Assembly (NCBI GenBank): GCA_028023455.1
Contig: JAQFVV010000157.1
Span: forward strand, 1,548,001 to 1,612,000
Direction: 5' to 3'
DNA: 64,000 nt
Source of the DNA: Epiperipatus broadwayi
Taxonomy: Eukaryota; Onychophora; Udeonychophora; Euonychophora; Peripatidae
The notes beneath the pieces were generated by a model. That model saw only the letters and a list, made by a program, of their open reading frames with translations. It did no database searches and was not told the origin of the DNA. Positions 35,536-47,507 of the stretch are shown piece after piece (position 1 is the first letter of the stretch; each line of letters begins with the position of its first letter). A program made the position numbers and the translations under genes.

Positions 35536-36062
35536 GCTCTAACCTTAATAGATTAATAAATAATTCTAAGGGAGTAATAAATAAGAAGGATAAAAGCAGT
35601 GTTGTATATTCTATTAGATGTCTACAAATAAATTATAGTGCAATATATGTTGGAGAAACCAAAACAAATATTAAATATCACATTCAACAACATAAATATA
35701 CGTATAATAGAGCAAGAGAAGATAGTTTATTCAGCTTTATATGTTCCTCAAAATAGTACAGGCCATATATGTAGTCCAAAGGATTTTGCAATATTAATGC
35801 CTGAAACACATGATAAAAAATGCAAGATTAAAGAATCGTATCTTATACAAAATTCATCTTGCGCTAGGAATTTAAAATTAACCAGCTTTCTGATTAGTTG
35901 TTCCTGGCTAATACAATTAAATGTTGAATTTATAACCTAAGAGAAAATAAAATTTTTTACATTGCCTTGATAAGGACTCGTAAGATTCTGTTTTAACAAT
36001 TGACAAATTGTTATATTATATTGATATTATCTGAACGTTGACTGGTATTTAATGATTACTTA
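35536..36062 (+). mobile_element. Penelope-like element fragment, plus-oriented arm of an inverted pair
   Basis: The plus strand reads INNSKGVINKKDKSSVVYSI then RCLQINYSAIYVGETKTNIK (about 35558-35680), followed by a QQHKYTYNRARED stretch. VYSI and IYVGET are the GIY-YIG motifs of a Penelope-like endonuclease, with Cys and the following His region. Stops interrupt it after about 35755. It is 5'-truncated at about 35538, exactly next to the oppositely directed copy, and its 3' end (to 36062) mirrors the 3' end of that copy, including TTTAACAATTGACAAATTGT at about 35992. Confidence 0.8.
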
Positions 36063-39000
36063 TAAACCCATTTAACCTTGGGCATTATTACACTTATTAA
36101 AATATTTACCATGATACAATAATTAGGGAAGGATGTTACATATAACTGATTTTTATAATTCTAACTTTCAATACAAAATCCAAGATGTTTTCACTAGAAC
36201 TTGGATTACATTTAACATTATTTATGCAGATTGATGGCTTGGATTATTTTACCCAGCCAATATATAATGTAAATGCTAATAATTATTTCGACAAATTATT
36301 CAATAAAATTAAATTTACTTTCCTGTAGATATACTTTTTTGCTTCTGTTATTAAAATATATAGATTAAAATGTATTGACTTTATAATTGTATCTACAAAT
36401 CTTGAGATATCAACACCAGGGTCTCTCACTACACATGCCTGGTTCATCAGCTAAGGATGCCCAGTTGTTTCAAATCTCCAGCTGTTTGGAAGAACTAAGG
36501 CTTCTGATATATTTAGCATTTTTCTCAGCATATATATGACAAATAATGCTAACGATAAAGATGGGCTTTGAGTAACCATCTCAATATTAGGGAAATATTC
36601 ATGAGTTTTATTTGGAAACTAATCAGTTTTAGGTAGTTCATCAGATCTATAACCAGGTTGTTACTTTTAAAGTATGTGAAATCCACTTGTTCGCAATGCA
36701 AAATGTTAAAATTTCAAATTCAATTCATCTAGAAGTATTTCAACAAAAAAACTTTTCATACAAAATGAGTTCTAGACTATTAGATGGAGGTTCAATTTAG
36801 GTGAATAATTTATTACTTCACATGGGAAATAGTTATAACATGTTTGTAGATAGTTGTATATTAAAGTTATAGTCTAATAATCTAATACAATTTTATTTAG
36901 ATAAGTTAGTACTATAATGGCTTTGGTTTTTGTTAGAGCATTGATTGACATTAACAATAAATATTAATTTTTGTTTACTTACCAGCAATAATACTTTTTG
37001 CTTTAATTTTAACTATAACTTCTCATAGGTAACAAACTAGTGAAATGTATATTTATTTTATAATGCAGATTTTTTTCTTAGAACTTTGAGTTTTTCATGT
37101 TTATAGTAGTGTGAAGTTTGATATTTTCTTTTGCTACTAGCTTGTATGTAACTTAATGATGTAAGTAGAGTCATTAGTTTATGATGCAGTTCCAAATTCA
37201 AGATGTTAAAAGAATGAAAAGCAATTGCCTAATTGGTATTATCTGCTTTGGGACAGAGAACATTTTTGCAGATGTGATCCTGTATCAAATGTATTATTTC
37301 TGTCTATTGTTCCTAGAAAACCAGCAGTTTCTCTGTATTTTCATCCAGAATTTAGTTATATAATCCTCAATATTTCAGCTTTGTCATAAGCATACTATCT
37401 TCTTTGAATTCTAATGCACTGACTTGGTCTTTGTGATATTTCAATCCAGTGAACAATCGGAGGGGGGGGGAAACAATTTTAGCTTAAAATTATAATTCAT
37501 GTTGTCTTCTTTTGAAACAAGTATATGATATTTAATTGTGGCTATGTTTGAAGGCATAAACATTAGAAAAAGATACTGATGTGATATCAACATTCTTTAT
37601 AGTTAAATTTTATTATTTTCAAAAAATAAATGTTATTCATAGTGAACATTAGAGATTTATCCTTTAATATCCAATGAGCAACCTATGACTACTACACACT
37701 CCATTGAAAATCCTAGTAGAATTTCAAAAACCATACCTATTGTTCTTCAGATATATATTTAATAATTTTAAGTTAGTATTTACTCAGAAGAAATGAATAT
37801 TTATTTTGGGAAAACCTAAAATTCTGATTTTTTTGAGAGCAGATTTTAACTTAATATTAACATACCTAACTCAATGCATTAAGTGTCTTAATTGAAAAAT
37901 TTAATCCCTTACATTCCAGGTATTTTTAAAATGTAAAACCATTACTATCTTAATGTTATCTTCCTCTAAATCAGATTCTTTGGCTATAGAATGGATCTGT
38001 ATTAAATGGTTTTAATAGTTCTGAATGAGAATTTAATTTTCATAGATTTTTTTTATTCATCATCTGGGATTATAAACTGTTCCGAGAGAATTCACACCCT
38101 CACAATCAATGGCAGATACCAGTCTACAACATCTGTAACATCAACTGCCTTTTGTTATTAATAATGTAATAAAAAATTCATGAAAACTTGTCATATTTAA
38201 AAATATATCATTAATAATTTTACATAAAAATTAAACAAATTAGATCTAATCATGTGTTATTTTTTTATCTAATAAAGCTTTAAATGTAAAAAATTCCAAG
38301 TTTTTTTAATGACTTAAAATATATTGGTAAAAATGAAATGGAATAGGATATATACATTTTGTGTTTCTATTACATTCATGTCAGGTTCAAATACAATCTT
38401 AATCATTTTTTCACTTTCTAGTTTAGTAAATCTTCCTAAACTAGATGAACATAGCTAATTATCATAATTAAAAAATATATAGCTAGGACATGTGTGTTCA
38501 ATAAAAAAAAAGTACCATTCTTTAACAAAGACAAATTTGAGGATTTACTTTCAAAAATCATTAGATTGTATTGTATTGAAGGCATTCCTCTGATACTTTT
38601 TGTGTGCATGACTGCTTACGAGAAATAATCTAATTTTATTTTTCATTAGTAATTTGTCAAATTCATGATTGCATTTTTTTTTTCTTATTTCTAAGAGTCT
38701 CTGATTTTTTTTTTTTACTAATCTGGTCTACAAAAACATTATTTTTTAATTACTGGTAAATTTTAAAGAATATCCTTAGTTTTTCAATTATCTATAAAGC
38801 TACAATTTTTTTTTGAATCTAAATTATAGGAAAACTTTTTTAGACACACAAAGTTATACTTTGAGACCAATTAAGTGCTTTAAAATAGTGTGGCATTTTC
38901 TCTGGGAAGATTTGGTATCATTTCACATATTGTACTTACTTCCGAGAAGTACCTAAGATTTCAACTCCTAGTGATAGGACTTTTTAGTATCTTGCTTAAA

Positions 39001-40498
39001 TTAAAAACATATACCCACTATTAAGTGGTTTAACCACTAATTTACAATCTTAAAGGAATATTGAAGTAGAAGGGGATAATTTTTTAAGCATATAAAATAA
39101 TCTTACTTCACTAAAATATGATCTGTCCAACCAGTTGTCTGCATAAAATAATTGCTATACCAAACATTCCAAATTGTTTTGCATTCTGATATCTAAGAAC
39201 TAGATTTCTAATAATTCACGATGTACTAAAATACCATTTAAACTGCATCTAACTAACAATGACATTAAGATCTCACAGACTTTACCATAAAAAAGTGACC
39301 TTTCATTGCATTTATCTTTTTGATATGAAGCACAGCCTACTAAATGATTTCCTCAAACTTTTTTTTTACCTGTATATTTTTTGCAGCTTAGATATTTAAA
39401 AAGATTTGCATATTTTACCTGTTATCTTGAAAATAATTGCATAATTTCCTTCTGAAGTAAATTTTTACTTAAGCCGTTTACTGATATCATTAAATTATCA
39501 TAAATTCTTTTACTGTTGTATTTATTTATTTGTGAAATTTTATTAAATTTGGTAGGTTTAATATATTTACACTATGAATCAGTTCTAATATATTCATCAG
39601 CCTATTTTTATTTTAATAGAGAAATTAAATTATTGGGTAATTTATCAATATGATTTTTTGTCTTTCGATCATGTCATGCTTAAGCACATTTTTGAGACAT
39701 AATAGATTTCAATTAACAAATAGAAATAATCCACAAAAGTGATATATTTCCCGGACAAATAGAGTAACTTCAGGAAGCAATTTAACAGTGTCTTTCATTT
39801 CAGATTTTAGTATGGCGCTAAATTACCTGATAACAGTGGGTAATTTAGTTGCAACATATTTTTTGCTAAAAGATTTCACTTAACAATTTTAAAAAACTTC
39901 AGCAAACAACAATAATACTCTAAGAAAGTAATTCAGTCCTGCATACGATGTTGATGAATCTGGTAAGACAGCTTAATTGGAATATTTTAATTCTTTAACA
40001 GAGGATACAAAAGTTCTACATTGAAAATAATTAAATAGCCAAAAAAATAATAATATGATTGAGATGCATTGCGAAATTAGACCTGATCAACATAAAAGAT
40101 TTATACTATTTATCTTTGAATTCTATTTAGAATGTCTAATATCCTTTTACATACACATAAGGCATTATTTCATATGTCAAATGTGGTTTTGCAACTTCAG
40201 TACAATTATTATTCTATCATACTTAATTTCTTTATTAATCCCCTTCTCCTTTTTTTGCATCATTTATCAATTTTATTTTGTAATTACCCAAATCTTCTTC
40301 CTAGTTACTAAAATCCATTCCAAATATTTATATATAGGGTAAAATAAAAGTACTGATCAAAAACAGATATCTGACATGTCTTCCATCAGCATTGCTATAT
40401 TTCTATAATCTATCCCAATCAATATTGTATACCTTCTACTGTTCATTTATCATTTTTGATTTTTCTTGACTAAATTTAACTCGCATTTCCTTCCCAAT
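36063..40498. other. Long A+T-rich stretch, no gene recognised
   Basis: A GC-richer patch at 36410-36510 and a G9 run at about 37464 are the only compositional features. The frames at 37181-37363 and 40055-40342 are hydrophobic and unassigned, with no splice context or motif. Confidence 0.4.
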
Positions 40499-41345
40499 AT
40501 ATTTCTATTATCTATTCTTTTTGAAAAATCTTTTAATTAAAACTTGTATAAAATATTTTTTAATTAATGCTTGTATGCATTTCACTAAGTAAAAACTTGT
40601 AAATCACACCTTTGATAAAATTGCAAAGTTGCTTTCAGAAGTAGCTTTTGATTAAAAGAGATTTGAAAGGATTAGTGATCTTTTTGAAAAGATAAGAAAA
40701 AAACTTTTTAATTAAATGTTATCACCCCAAACCAATTCTTATAAAAGGGCTGATAAAAAAAATGTTGTTTGACTTGTAGTTTTTGTAAGAGCTGGCCAGA
40801 AGTCTGGTTTTAATATTTTAAGCAGGTAGCCAAATTGACAACCTGCAAGGTTTGGATATTAATTTTTTTTTAAAGACAGTTCTTGTCTTAATATTTTTGG
40901 TGAAGCCATTAGCTAATGGCTAGCTGCAAAGTTTGGCTAAAATTTTTTGGGAAGTTAGCTGCAGTTTGTTGGTAAATGTAGCAGAGAGTGGCCACAGTAA
41001 AGCTAGCTAGAAATGGCTAGTAGAATTAGAGGACTGGCATAAAGATATGATTGCAAGGAAGCAGCTGCCCTAATTTACTGCTGGAGTTTTGAATCAGGAA
41101 GCAGACACTTTCATATTCAAGTCTGCTTAAATGTTGAGAAGACAGTTTGCTGGTCTGAGATAGAAGGGAATCTAAATCAAGAGCAACTTACCTGGATTAT
41201 AACTTCATTATGATTTCTTTGAACTGGTCCCCATTAAGAGAAACCATCAGTTGATGAAGTAGTTATATGTATGTTGCAGTGTCTATATCCAGAGAAGCAC
41301 AAATACACATATACAGTAAGTTGTATTTTTTTAATATTCCTTTAA
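40499..41345 (+). repeat. Composite repeat block A, copy 1
   Basis: About 847 bp, found again at 44355-45174 in the same orientation. Shared landmarks in order are ATTTCTATTATCTATTCTTT, GATTTGAAAGGATTAGTGAT, CCAAACCAATTCT, GAGCTGGCCAGAAG, TAGCTGCAAA, CTGGATTATAACTT, CCCCAT.AAGAGAAACCAT and AGAGAAGCACA. It ends ..TATTCCTTTAA. It contains an internal GC-richer core rich in GCTAGCTGCA-like words. No coding frame. The strand is nominal. Confidence 0.85.
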
Positions 41346-42797
41346 GTGCTTCCATGCAATAAGCGGGTGACCAGCACATCGTTTGGTTGAAATGTTTTTT
41401 TTTTTTGTGACGTAAAAACTATAAGCATGCCATCAACAGAAATATGGGCATTTTATACATAGCTTTCTAAGGCTGACTTAAAAAAAAAAATTCGATGAAA
41501 ATTGGATTTTTTATTTTTTTTCATAACTGGCGCATTTAATTTTTTTTATCAATTTTGTAATTTCCACGAAGTAATAAAGACAGAAAACTTTTATTGGCCT
41601 AAAAATACACTTTTATCGGATTAAAAGTACACTGATTCACAAACAAGGCCTTCCAAGGAGTCTAAATGTAATCACAGAATAACGGGCTTGTTAAGTATAC
41701 AAATCCAACTTATTTTATAAAAATAATGATTCTCAAGATTTAATTATTTGAAAAATGATTTATTGAGTTTGTATTGGTGTGTGTATATAAATTCTATATT
41801 TATTTATGCTCATATGAATTCATATGTACAGTAATTTTGTTCTAATATAATCAATCCACTTATTTGATAAAAATAAACTTATTTTATAAAAATGATTCTC
41901 AAAAGGTTTAATACTTTGTTTATATGGTGTATTTCTGTTTACTCTTGCATGTTGTATAACAAATAATGATTTACTAAACTAATAATCAAATGTACAGAAA
42001 GATTGCATATGCAAGCAAAGAATCAAATTGATTCTTGCCTATGCCTTGATACTCATCTCTGGAGTCACTAGTTTTGCCATATCTTTCATCACATTATTTT
42101 CAAGTCTATAGCTAACAAATGGACCATATGCAAATAAATTATATCTATATGATACAATAAATATAAAAAGATAGCATCACTGGTGTGCATAAAGAATATA
42201 AACATCACTGATGTATACAAAAAAATATAAAATGAAGAGATGAAACTAATTTTATCAGTGATAGACAGTAGCCTACAATTTCTAGTTTTAGATAGACAAG
42301 AAGCCAATTGCTATGATGACAAATGCATATCTATCTTCTGGAAATGATTTGTTTTGTATCTTTTATTAGGATGAATCTTTTTCTTATAGACGCCTTTGAA
42401 TTTTGGTAACTTTTGGAGTACAAGATAAAAATGAAGAATTCTTATGCGAATACTTTTGGAGATTATGAAGCCATGGATTATCTCAGGTAAGACATATTAT
42501 ATATGGTTTGAAAGATAATTTTATGAGAAATAGAAATTATCATTGAAGATGTAATTTAAACTTAGTTAATGATAAATTATGAACAAACAATAAAGTAATA
42601 ATTATGTTGGATGTTGAAATTTTTTTTTTCTTATTTTTTAAATGGTCATCACTTCTTGTATTTTAGACTTATTGTTTTTCTAATTTCTATTTAATATAAT
42701 TTTTTTTGCTCTAATATAATTAAAACTGAAGTTATTGTGAAAATTGTGTCTCAGGCCAGCTTTTAAAAAAATTCAATATGGCATCTGAATCTGAAAG
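41346..42797. mobile_element. 1452-bp insertion splitting composite repeat copy 1 at TTAA
   Basis: In the second copy of the repeat, blocks A and B meet at a single TTAA (45171-45174). In the first copy, A ends with TTAA at 41342-41345 and B restarts with TTAA at 42798-42801, with 1452 bp between. A clean TTAA duplication is the mark of piggyBac-type (or Kolobok-type) insertion. However, I see no terminal inverted repeats (the inner ends are GTGCTTCC and CTTTCAGA, the latter reverse-complemented), and no transposase. A candidate small exon (42390-42486) lies inside. The alternative is that copy 2 lost this segment. Confidence 0.5.
42390..42486 (+). CDS. Candidate first coding exon of an unknown gene
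   Basis: A good acceptor (TTTTTCTTATAG, AG at 42388-42389) precedes a 97-bp segment with 41 bases of possible leader, an ATG at 42431 and the peptide MKNSYANTFGDYEAMDYLR, followed by a strong donor (CTCAG, then GTAAGA from 42487) in phase 2. The peptide is protein-like, but I do not recognise it and found no matching downstream exon. It lies within the segment inserted at TTAA, so it may be a transposon exon or a chance arrangement. Confidence 0.3.
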
Positions 42798-43012
42798 TTA
42801 AAGACATTTTAACTTAGCAACTTAAAGAAAAACAAACAAAACTTTTGCTTGAGTTTAAATCTAACAGCATTATATATATAATGAAATTTTAAATGATTTC
42901 TTTTGTCTGAAGTGATATATAAATTTTTTTTGTTTATTAAAGAAAAATACATGTTATATTTAGAGACCTTGATAATTAATCAACAAGTACCTGTCAAATA
43001 TTGACTTTATTT
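42798..43012 (+). repeat. Composite repeat block B, copy 1
   Basis: Matches 45171-45407: TTAAAGACATTTTAACTTA, AAACAAACAA...ACTTTTGCTTGAGTT, AAATCTAACAGCAT, TCTGAAGTGA and TTTAGAGACCTTGATAATTA, ending CAACAAGTACCTGTCAAA. No coding frame. Confidence 0.85.
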
Positions 43013-44354
43013 TTTTACTTTTGAGTACTTTTACTTATTATAATGCTGATGGATATGGTTAATTATATTTTAGTTGCACTAAGGAGTAACTGGCTGATCT
43101 CTGAGACCTCTTGATCTCATTACTTATAATTTTTTATATTAAACATTACTTTAATATCAGAAATACGTTAATAGTTTACTTCAATCAACATTACTTTAAT
43201 TTTAAACTTTTGTTTATGACTGGGTTGGATGATGTTCCATTACACCAGGTACAATCATCTTTTCCCTCACCCCATTACAAATGGCACCCAATGTTGGGCT
43301 GATGATGATCATATACTGGTGATTATCACTTCAAATTTATCAACTTGGTCTCAAATTACATCTGAGAAAAATAAATATGCATTTTATGCAAATTTTAAAA
43401 ATTAGTGTAATGTGACAAGAGTATTAATGATTGTAAATTATAAAATAGTTTTCATGTATTTTTAAAGAGGTTCATGTTTGGAGTTAAATAGAAAATCAAT
43501 GATTTTGGAGATTGGATTGGGTATTTGATTGTTAGTTTGTTCAGCTGCATTTCCAATTTTGATGATTTTTGTTAACTTGAGGATGAAATGTTTTCATGCA
43601 ATTCCATGGTGTTCTATCTCAGCTATTTGCTCCAACCCATTTTTGTATTACATATTGTTAATCATAGAGCAGTTAACATTGTCCTGCCATGATTCCAGTC
43701 TCTAAGTGTCCAATGAAAAGGAGCAAGGCATAGCTTATATTTTCCAGCCCATAAAGCTCAAAGAAGCAGGGCAGTTTGTATTTTCCAGCCCCTCCACAGG
43801 AGGGCTTTGCAAAAATGTTTGCATTTTCCTTACCATGCGTTGTAGTAGCTTATAGTGTCTCAATTGAGGTAGACCTCTTGGTTTTCATGGTGCATTGTGT
43901 ACTTATAACCCAATGACTGAATTCTTTATGTATTTCAAAATTGCAGATCACTATTCATTCTGTTAGCTGTCAGATCTCCAAAAAATTGATAAGTATAGTT
44001 TTAGATATGGATTTTGTTTTAATTATGCATGCAGATTATGTAAAATATTGTTAGAAGTGTTTAATTTCTATTTTCCTTTTTTCCCAGGGGTTATATAACA
44101 GGTGTTATATGACACACAATAATAGTGTGTGTGCACATATATAAAGTTGAAAGGGAAAGTAGAAATAAACAGACATAAATTTGTAGATATTTTTTTACAC
44201 TATCCTGGAATAATAAAGGTTTAAATAACTCTGAATTTAAAATAAAAATTCTATTATGAAATAAAGATTTTAAAAGATCTAATAAAAATTAATGTTTTTA
44301 TTTTGATTTTGAAATTAAAGGTGTTTTATGTTAAAATAGAACTGATAATTGTAA
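43013..44354. other. Spacer between the two composite repeats, no gene recognised
   Basis: Contains a moderately GC-rich patch at 43680-43900 with a repeated TATTTTCCAGCCC (about 43738 and 43779). The 63-codon frame at 43111-43302 has no motif. The segment 43080-43320 shows faint similarity in word order to 46370-46515 (GATCTCT-AGA, CATTACTTTAA), perhaps an extension of the duplicated unit. Confidence 0.35.
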
Positions 44355-45174
44355 ATATTTCTATTATCTATTCTTTTTGAAAAATCTTTTAATCAAAACT
44401 TGTATAAAATATCTTTTTTAATTAATGCTTGTATGCATTTCACTATCATAAATAAAAACATGTAGATCATACCTTTGGTAAAATTGCTTTCAAAAGTAGC
44501 TTTTAATTAAGAGATTTGAAAGGATTAGTGATCTTTTTGAAAAGATAAGAAAAAAATTTAATTAAATGTGTTATAATCCCAAACCAATTCTATAAAAGAG
44601 TGGATTAAAGAAATATCAGTTCAGTTTGACTTATAAGAGCTGGCCAGAAGAGTCTGGTTTTAATATTTTAAGCAGGTGGCCAAATTGGCCAGCTGCAAAG
44701 TTTGGATAATAATTTTTTTGAAGACAGTTCTTGGAAAGCAGTTGGCTCATAGCTAGCTGCAAAATTGGCTAAAATTTTTTTGTGAAGAGTTAGCTGCAGT
44801 TTGTGGTAACTGTAGCAGTGGCCATAGTAAAGCTAGCTACAGAGATGGCTGGCAGAATTATCAGAGAATTGCCATGAAGATATAAGAATGCAAGGAAGCA
44901 GTTTCTCTGATCTGCTCAATTTTAAATCATAAAGCTGACTCACTTCTATATTCACTAGTCTGCTTAAATATGGAAAAGACAGTTTGCTGGCCTGAAGTCT
45001 GAGACAGAAGGGAATCTAAATCAAGACCAACTTACCTGGATTATAACTTTCCTGAACTGGTCCCCATCAAGAGAAACCATTAGTTGATGTAGTTATACGT
45101 ATGCTGCTGTCTATATCCAGAGAAGCACAGATAAATGTATATAGTGAGTTGTATTTTTTTTAATATTCCTTTAA
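44355..45174 (+). repeat. Composite repeat block A, copy 2
   Basis: Same landmarks as 40499-41345, direct orientation, starting about 3.86 kb downstream, with many small indels. It joins block B directly at TTAA, giving the uninterrupted form of the repeat. Confidence 0.85.
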
Positions 45175-45407
45175 AGACATTTTAACTTAATAACTTAAAG
45201 GAAAACAAACAAGTAACTTTTGCTTGAGTTGAAATCTAACAGCATTTCATATATATTTTTAAATGACTTCTTTGGTCTGAAGTGACAGATATATAAAACG
45301 ATTTTATTTTTCATTTATTAAAGAAAAAAAAAGAGACATTTTATATTTAGAGACCTTGATAATTAATTAATCAACAAGTACCTGTCAAACAAAAATTGAC
45401 TCTATTT
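45171..45407 (+). repeat. Composite repeat block B, copy 2
   Basis: Continues block A without a gap and matches 42798-43012 up to CAACAAGTACCTGTCAAA. Together A and B form a unit of about 1.05 kb. Confidence 0.85.
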
Positions 45408-47211
45408 CTTTTGAAAAAAAAAAAAACTGTAATAGAATTTGATAACTGATTTTAAATTATATCTATATTTTATTTATGTGTGAATTTTTCTGTATGTTTT
45501 CCAAATGGAATTAATTAGGAAAATATAATATTATTATTGCAACAAATTAAAATAGGACATATATGTAAAATTTAATCATTTTTTGTCATTATTTAATATC
45601 AATTGAAATATATTAACTAGAATCTTATATATTAATCACATACATGTAAATTGCAATGTGATAATTTGAACTTTGTATAGTAATCAAAATCAGAAAGCTT
45701 ATATGTGTGTAGCCTTATTTTTAGAGACCTTAATCTCATTTCTTTTATTAATTGTTATCTAATAAACTTATTCAGTTGTTAAAAATTATTCTGGTGGTTC
45801 TAAATATTTTTAGAATATCCGTTGCATCATCTCTTGGTCACATACAGTAATAGAGCTTGTGTTCATCTGAGCTCGATTCGAGCACAGGCTGAATATATAA
45901 ATGGAGATGTATTGAGTGCTTTAGGAGCATGCAATGATGATCAATCATTATCATCCTAGTTGACACATAAGATTATAGCTCCTGCACTACATTTTAGTTT
46001 AGTTTAGTCTTATTAGAAGTTAATTTTATAGTTGGCCAGTACAAGTGGCCAGAGCATTGATGATGATCAGCTTTTTTTATTATCCCAGCATTATTGTTTA
46101 GATTTTCCTTCTTATGTATTCTGATAGATGATCACTTAGTTGGTGCATCCAAGTTATCTTTAAATAATGGCCCAAGCTGGCAAAGGCTCAATAATTAGCC
46201 TGATCTACAGGAGATCCATTTCCAATCCAATCACAAGATTGACTGTTGATTTATTATATTGATGTTATTTGATCGATTGATCATTCATGATGATGAATGG
46301 TTATTTTGAGTATTACTCATATTTATTTTTATTATTGATAATTCTGGTTGATGTACAGTTAATCATAGTTGCTCTGATGATCTCTCAGAATCTCATACTC
46401 TCTTTGATATATAAAATTGTTTATATATATTTTTGGATGTTAAAGCATTACTTTAACATTATTTGAAATATCTTGAACTTGGGAATGATCACGATATCAA
46501 CCCATCCTGTTACAATACAAATGAAGTGAAAATATAAAAAGTGAATCTTTAGATTTTATGCTGGGATTGGATAATGATAAGAACGATTTTACAAGTAAAG
46601 AAATGGAAAAGAATAGAAATAGAATTGAAGTGTTAGATCTATGTAGATTAAAAGAAAGATTAATTTTGGACTTACTGATTCAAAAATTCTGGATTTCACT
46701 AAAGGAAAAGCTATGTATCATTACATCATAGAAAATGGCTCAATATTGCCATTGTTTTTAAGTAAGATCTGGAATATGCTGTTCAATAGTATATTAATAT
46801 ACAAATGACACACTTTGTAAAAAATAATAGTTTATTAGTTTTAAAATTATCAAAATAAATTTCCTTCCTAGAGTGATAACATATAATAATAAGATCAAAA
46901 AAAAAAAAACGTACATTTTCCAAAAATGAAAAACATTTCTGAAAAATATTATACTTGCACAAAGCAAAGTTAAAAAGTTTTTTATTTATTTATTCACAGA
47001 CATCACAAAATAAATAAATAACTTTATATTTTCTCAGTTCTAATTAATAAATAAAACATATTGTAGTTGTCATTATTTATCAATAAACTCTCTATAAAGT
47101 TACATTTTTCTTTTTATTTATTTACTTATTTTTTTTCTTTTCAAAAAAAAAAAAAAGGCCACAATTTATAAATTGTTTCTGTGAATAATTTCTTAAACAT
47201 CCAACAGTCTT
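45408..47211. other. A+T-rich stretch downstream of AFG3L2
   Basis: No gene recognised. A short palindromic patch (GAGCTCGATTCGAGC) lies at about 45870. A segment at 46555-46720 gives a charged peptide (KEMEKNRNRIEVLDLCRLKE) that is unassigned. Long A/T runs occur at 46905-47160. Confidence 0.4.
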
Positions 47212-47217
47212 TTTATT
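47212..47217 (-). promoter_or_regulatory. Poly(A) signal AATAAA, probably of AFG3L2
   Basis: TTTATT on the plus strand is AATAAA on the minus strand, 63 bases after the AFG3L2 stop codon. Other A+T-rich candidates exist further down (about 47110), so use of this one is inferred. Confidence 0.5.
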
Positions 47218-47279
47218 AGTCCACAAAGTTTTAGGAAAGCAACATGATGCTAATAAATAATAAAATCTATCTCTCATGA

Positions 47280-47507
47280 CTATGTTTGAGAGCTTTTGCT
47301 TTCTTTTTTCTCTTTATCAGAAGTTGTTTCTTCTAAATTTTTATTCCAATCTTCCAAACCTTTGGGTAATGTTGTATCTTCTTCAAATGAACCTGTACCT
47401 TCAACAAATTGTTCATAAGTAGTTTTTTCTTTAAAAGGTCTTGGACCAAGTAATTCTACCATATCATCATGACTTAAAACTTCTTTTTCTAAAAGTCGAA
47501 GGGCTAC
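47280..47507 (-). CDS. AFG3L2: AFG3L2 (mitochondrial m-AAA protease), last coding exon
   Basis: AFG3L2 is an ATP-dependent zinc protease of the mitochondrial inner membrane that degrades misfolded proteins and processes others from the matrix side. This exon encodes its C-terminus. After the acceptor TTAATTTTAG (AG at 47508-47509) the frame reads [15 protein letters not shown] then [20 protein letters not shown] and [20 protein letters not shown], ending in a short charged tail and a stop at 47280. [11 protein letters not shown] and YE.FVEGTGS..EDT.LP.GL.DWN are signature stretches of animal AFG3L2. The exon is 228 bp, starts in phase 0 and fits the exon at 51751. Codons are intact, unlike the transposon genes around, so it is probably functional. 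Confidence 0.95.
   Translation of the reverse strand, partial: VALRLLEKEVLSHDDMVELLGPRPFKEKTTYEQFVEGTGSFEEDTTLPKGLEDWNKNLEETTSDKEKKESKSSQT

Noticed and set aside
40499-45174. Blocks A as the two LTRs of an LTR retrotransposon
   Set aside because: No TG...CA ends, primer-binding site, polypurine tract or gag-pol remnant is seen, and a block B follows both copies.
46555-46720. Charged peptide KEMEKNRNRIEVLDLCRLKE as a possible exon
   Set aside because: No splice sites of quality around it and no recognised domain; A-rich sequence readily yields Lys/Glu/Asn-rich frames.
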